In this document: positions 30,634 through 33,303 of the stretch, piece by piece
Numbering within the stretch: the first letter of the stretch is position 1
Layout of the letters: each line of letters begins with the position of its first letter
NCBI GenBank assembly: GCA_035478375.1
Contig: DATIJQ010000057.1
Span: 1-33,303, forward strand
DNA length: 33,303 nucleotides
Direction: 5' to 3'
Origin: DASTDY01 sp035478375
GTDB lineage: Bacteria; Patescibacteriota; Saccharimonadia; Saccharimonadales; EFPC-124
Notes under the pieces: generated by a model
Seen by the model: only the letters and a program-made list of their open reading frames with translations
Databases searched by the model: none
Told to the model about the DNA's origin: nothing
Program-made: the position numbers and the translations under genes

Positions 30634-30639
30634 TATACT
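30634..30639 (+). promoter_or_regulatory. -10 box of the four-helix membrane protein gene
   Basis: TATACT; predicted +1 about 30646, one base before the ATG at 30647. It lies directly after the trhO stop codon. Confidence 0.5.
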
Positions 30640-30646
30640 TAAGGGT

Positions 30647-31060
30647 ATGGAACAACTCGCAAGAAGTCTTAAAAGTATACAAGTTGGCTTGGTGCTGCAG
30701 TTTTTGCTTGGCCTGGCTTTGGGTACGTTAGCGCCGTACGATGCTACAAGTAATGAACTGCCTTCGCCGCAACATAATGTGTTGCTTATTGCGCATATTG
30801 TCGTCGCGTTTGGGCTGCTTATTAACGCTGTTTTAATCATGGTGCGTGCCACCAAACAACCTGGCCGTCGCTGGACGGTAATTGGTTGGGCCGGTTTGGG
30901 TAGTGTTATTGTAGCCTTGGCCGGTGGCGTACTGACTATAACCACTGTTTGGAGTGAATTCTTTACGTTTGTTATGGGACTTGGTTTTATAGTCGCGCTT
31001 GTTATATATGCCTACGCATTAACCAGTGCGCGTTCGGCCCTGCCACGCTCCACAAAGTGA
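30647..31060 (+). CDS. Four-helix integral membrane protein, unknown
   Basis: Not recognised beyond topology. The 137-residue protein has four hydrophobic segments at about 12-30, 44-66, 76-98 and 104-126, with a positively charged loop (KQPGRR) between the second and third. The third and fourth contain several Gly residues. His43 and His50, near the second helix, could bind a cofactor, but no motif proves it. It probably has its own -10 box and a leaderless mRNA. Confidence 0.72.
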   Translation: MEQLARSLKSIQVGLVLQFLLGLALGTLAPYDATSNELPSPQHNVLLIAHIVVAFGLLINAVLIMVRATKQPGRRWTVIGWAGLGSVIVALAGGVLTITTVWSEFFTFVMGLGFIVALVIYAYALTSARSALPRSTK

Positions 31061-31128
31061 AGCGCAAAAGGGGAGCCAGCATTTACGCAGCTGGGTAATT
31101 AAAGCCGGATGGCTTTGCGGTCCGCGGG

Positions 31129-31890
31129 TTACATTTTACTTATGGCGAGGCCATCACGCGCGGCACGCCACATGCGTTCCCCTTGTTGGCCGAACCAACT
31201 GATGAACAGCGAGCGTAGCCAGTGGCCGTAATCGCCGTTGCGACGCGCCGACTGTTCGGCAAGGAACGCATGTGCTCGCCGCTGTTGCTTGTTGCCCTGA
31301 GCGTCGGCAAGGAGCGCTTGAGTAAGGAACAAACCACGGTAAGCGGCCTGACGGTCCGCTGGCTTTTCGACAGCGAACAATCTTAGCGCAATACCAAAGT
31401 GATCGGTCCCATTGGGGCAATCACCAGTCTCTATTATTAACCGGTGTGCGATGGCCAGTTGGTGGCGTACGCGGGGTGCAAGATCTTCTGATGCCTCAGA
31501 CTGTAACTTGTCGAGATCCCTGATGATGTGGTGAAAAATCGAGTGCGACCTGGCCAAATCGGACGTGTCGCCAAGCCGTGCGGCCCGAGTCCTCGAACGC
31601 TGTAAATCGCAAAGGACTTCGAGCTTGCAAAGTTCACCTTCTTGCCCTGGGGGCAGGCATTCTAACGCTTTTTTAAAACTGCGCCGCGCGCCACTCAGTG
31701 AGTCCGCGTACAGCTTGCGCCACCGCGGGTTGGCGCGTACGTACCACAGTGATTCGGCAATCTCGCTCAGCAAGACGCCGGTTTGGTGGAAGTCGTGCCA
31801 GTCGGCGACTCCTCCTTCGATACGCTCGCGGTACGCTGCCAACGCACCAAATACATTGTGACGCAACTGTTTGCTTTCGGCGTCGGTGAT
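31129..31890 (-). CDS. Helical protein of unknown function, probable AUC start
   Basis: Not recognised. About 253 residues, almost wholly alpha-helical, with Ala/Leu/Arg-rich repeats that look TPR-like (SLSGARRSFKKALECLPPGQ, then AAYRGLFLTQALLADAQGNK), and no membrane segment. The frame extends back to an ATG at 31968. However, a TTGACA-N18-TACAAA promoter predicts a transcript starting near 31914, after that ATG. Inside the transcript a perfect AAGGAGG (31901-31895) is followed four bases later by in-frame ATC at 31890. No ATG or GTG lies close by; the next TTG is some 24 bases further on. An ATC start is therefore the best fit but needs proof. The gene diverges from the exported small protein. 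Confidence 0.62.
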   Translation of the reverse strand: MTDAESKQLRHNVFGALAAYRERIEGGVADWHDFHQTGVLLSEIAESLWYVRANPRWRKLYADSLSGARRSFKKALECLPPGQEGELCKLEVLCDLQRSRTRAARLGDTSDLARSHSIFHHIIRDLDKLQSEASEDLAPRVRHQLAIAHRLIIETGDCPNGTDHFGIALRLFAVEKPADRQAAYRGLFLTQALLADAQGNKQQRRAHAFLAEQSARRNGDYGHWLRSLFISWFGQQGERMWRAARDGLAISKM

Positions 31891-31920
31891 GGCTCCTCCT
31901 TGTACCGGTGGACGACTATT

Positions 31921-31950
31921 TTTGTAACATTTTGGTGCTATTCGTGTCAA
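31921..31950 (-). promoter_or_regulatory. Promoter of the AUC-start gene
   Basis: On the minus strand TTGACA (31950-31945), 18-bp spacer, TACAAA (31926-31921) preceded by TGT, an extended -10 context. It predicts +1 near 31914, followed by the AAGGAGG at 31901. Confidence 0.6.
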
Positions 31951-31961
31951 GCGTTGGGCTA

Positions 31962-31990
31962 TTGACATTATCCGTTATTTATAGTATTGT
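31962..31990 (+). promoter_or_regulatory. Promoter of the exported small protein
   Basis: TTGACA (31962-31967), 17-bp spacer, TATTGT (31985-31990). It stands 11 bp from the opposite-facing -35, so the two promoters are back to back and may share control. Confidence 0.65.
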
Positions 31991-32036
31991 ATTTAGACTG
32001 TCGGACGACAGCAGAGCCTACCGAGGAGTACATAAG

Positions 32037-32421
32037 ATGTTGAGGAAGTTTGCGCTGGCCATCGCCACGCTGTTCGCCGCCATGTTCGTCATCGCGCCGG
32101 CCGCCACCGCGGCGCCGGACCCGACGGACAACGGCCCGCTGGCCAACTACACCGTCGTCACCGACGTGCAGAAGCTGGCCGGCGGCCATCGACGTGATCT
32201 CGGCCGACGGCAAGGTCTGGTGCCCCGCGCACAACACGCAGGGCCCGGACAACCTCGTCGACATGATGGCTGCGGTCAAGGACGTGATGGCCGGTCTCAC
32301 GAAGGTCGCTTGGAACAAGGACATGTTCGGCCCCTACTGGGTCACCGGATCGTTCTCGGTGGGCGGTGCCAGCACCAACTACCAGCTGCACTGCTACACC
32401 TCCACCAACCCCAACTCCTGA
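32037..32421 (+). pseudogene. GC-rich exported small protein, frameshifted
   Basis: From the ATG, GAGGAG lying eight bases before it, the frame gives a clear signal peptide: MLRK, then FALAIATLFAAMFVIAPAA, then TAAPDP. The mature start follows (TDNGPLANYTVVTDVQKLAG). Near 32183 the good sequence moves to the +1 frame and continues IDVISADGKVWCPAHN, DNLVDMMAAVKDVM, GPYWVTGSFSV to a TGA at 32419. Removing one C in GGCGGCCATC restores a product of about 127 residues with two Cys (WCPAH, LHCYT) in the mature part. Third codon positions are almost all G or C, as in actinobacteria. A single-base error, a true mutation or programmed +1 frameshifting are all possible. Function not recognised. Confidence 0.72.
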
Positions 32422-32430
32422 CGGCTCCGG

Positions 32431-32456
32431 CCCCGGGCGCACCCGCGCGCTCGGGG
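32431..32456 (+). terminator. GC-rich hairpin after the exported small protein
   Basis: CCCCGGGCGC (32431-32440) pairs with GCGCTCGGGG (32447-32456), one mismatch. No T-run follows directly; the second hairpin at 32472 supplies one. Confidence 0.45.
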
Positions 32457-32471
32457 TCACGACCCCTGTTT

Positions 32472-32493
32472 ATTGCCACACGGCAATTTTTTT
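32472..32493 (+). terminator. Rho-independent terminator before uvrC
   Basis: ATTGCC (32472-32477) pairs with GGCAAT (32482-32487) around ACAC and is followed by a run of seven T. It is the most classical terminator in the window. Confidence 0.85.
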
Positions 32494-32509
32494 ATGCTCA
32501 AATATCGTA

Positions 32510-32515
32510 TACAAT
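32510..32515 (+). promoter_or_regulatory. -10 box of uvrC
   Basis: TACAAT; predicted +1 near 32522, five bases before the ATG at 32527. No Shine-Dalgarno. Confidence 0.55.
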
Positions 32516-32526
32516 AATACGTGGTA

Positions 32527-33303
32527 ATGAACAAAAAACTCGAAGCCAAGTTAAAAACGCTGCCCAATCAATCTGGCGTGTACTTCCACAAAAACGCCAA
32601 AGGGCAGATTATTTACGTTGGCAAAGCGGCGGTGCTTAAGAACCGGGTGCGGCAATACTTCCAAGAAAGCCGCCAGCGCGACGCCAAAACAGATGTGCTG
32701 GTGAGCGAAATTTACGACACCGACTGGATTGTAACCGAATCCGAAATCGACGCGCTGTTTTTAGAAAGCGAAATGGTTAAGCGCTACAAACCGCGCTACA
32801 ACATTTTGCTGCAAGATGACAAATCGCAACTTTTTGTACGCATTAATATGAAGGACCCGTACCCTTATATAAGTTTTACGCGCCAGCCGCAAGATGATGG
32901 CGCCGATTATTTCGGGCCATATTACAACGGTTACGCGGTCAAAAAAGCGCTACGGTATTTGCGCAAAATTTTCCCCTATTCAACCCATGCGACAATGCCG
33001 CCGCGGGTTTGTTTGCAGTACCATTTGGGTTTGTGCCCTGGCGTCGAGGAGCAAAAAATTACCAGCACCGACTATAAAAAGACGCTGCGCAAATTAATGT
33101 TGTATTTAAAAGGTGAGCGCGTAAAGCTTATTATTCAGCTCGAGAGTGAGATGAAGGTTGCCGCCGCCCACCATGATTTCGAAACCGCAGCCAAACGCCG
33201 CAACCAGATTTACAACTTAAAAGAATTGCAAAAGCAAATTTTGTTTAGCGACCGCGAATTTATGGATATCAGTAAAGACCAAGCGCTGGCCGGGCTCGAT
33301 AAA
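32527..33303 (+). CDS. uvrC: Excinuclease ABC subunit C, 5' part
   Basis: Cuts damaged DNA on both sides of the lesion together with UvrB. The first 259 codons are present and the frame runs off the window edge. The GIY-YIG nuclease domain (about 1-90) shows GVYFHKNAKGQIIYVGKAA with LKNRVRQYF and the catalytic-site ESEIDALFLESEMVKRYKPR. YFGPYYNGYAVKKAL follows, then the UVR motif that binds UvrB (AAAHHDFETAAKRRNQIYNL). An in-frame GTG two codons earlier (32521) is a possible alternative start, but it lies at or before the predicted +1. UvrA is encoded at 13734. Confidence 0.96.
   Translation, partial: MNKKLEAKLKTLPNQSGVYFHKNAKGQIIYVGKAAVLKNRVRQYFQESRQRDAKTDVLVSEIYDTDWIVTESEIDALFLESEMVKRYKPRYNILLQDDKSQLFVRINMKDPYPYISFTRQPQDDGADYFGPYYNGYAVKKALRYLRKIFPYSTHATMPPRVCLQYHLGLCPGVEEQKITSTDYKKTLRKLMLYLKGERVKLIIQLESEMKVAAAHHDFETAAKRRNQIYNLKELQKQILFSDREFMDISKDQALAGLDK

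Noticed and set aside
31908..32639. 243-codon reading of the exported-protein region
   Set aside because: It begins upstream of the promoter and runs on in the wrong frame after 32183, into the terminators and uvrC; the real product starts at 32037 and changes frame.
1..33303. tRNA genes, CRISPR arrays, insertion sequences, prophage genes
   Set aside because: No cloverleaf, regular spaced repeats, transposase, integrase or terminal inverted repeats could be seen; the baseplate-J-like protein stands alone in a cell-envelope operon.

Overview
The window looks like a chromosomal segment of a Patescibacteria/CPR bacterium, most likely Candidatus Saccharibacteria (TM7). The taxonomic call is inference. 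It rests on the mix of short housekeeping proteins, a FtsA-like ATPase / baseplate-J-like / ruvX / mltG operon, a short AlaRS without the C-Ala domain, a CTC-type bL25, an orphan CofE-like ligase, and many genes whose -10 box sits directly before the start codon. UAA, UAG and UGA all serve as ordinary stops.

Region 1-13,000 is mostly core: alaS (interrupted by an in-frame UAG), a Nudix protein, two tiny membrane-protein genes on the minus strand, the overlapping operon ftsA-like / baseplate-J-like / ruvX / mltG, a LysM-CHAP peptidoglycan hydrolase behind a ~200-nt structured leader, obgE, a 37-codon gene, sbcB (exonuclease I) and a CofE-like ligase. Next come an unknown minus-strand gene with a TTG start, uvrA, a decayed Nudix pseudogene and a Nudix-fold protein that has lost its catalytic glutamates.

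Region 17,500-27,700 is an accessory block, AT-richer and using more AGA/AGG/ATA codons. It opens with two paralogous nucleoside-deoxyribosyltransferase-like proteins carrying a ribbon-helix-helix-like tail, flanking a PfkB-family kinase. A GHMP-family kinase follows. After an interruption by the core genes dedA and rplY comes a coupled minus-strand operon: cytidylyltransferase-fold enzyme, HAD phosphatase, SDR-epimerase/APH-kinase fusion, P-loop kinase and ADP-ribose-pyrophosphatase-like Nudix. Together they resemble a pathway that builds or recycles a nucleotide-linked sugar or modified nucleoside. This is the best candidate for an undescribed system here; its substrate cannot be read from sequence.

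Region 27,800-33,303 holds an MsbA-type ABC exporter, trhO, a four-helix membrane protein, an unknown helical protein that seems to start at AUC behind a perfect Shine-Dalgarno, a very GC-rich exported small protein broken by a +1 frameshift, and the 5' part of uvrC, which runs off the end.

Two expression styles coexist. Many housekeeping genes have an extended -10 box ending 6-11 nt before the start codon and no Shine-Dalgarno, so their mRNAs are probably leaderless or nearly so. Most small orphan and accessory genes have a strong Shine-Dalgarno, several with a -35/-10 promoter and a GC-rich hairpin of their own.
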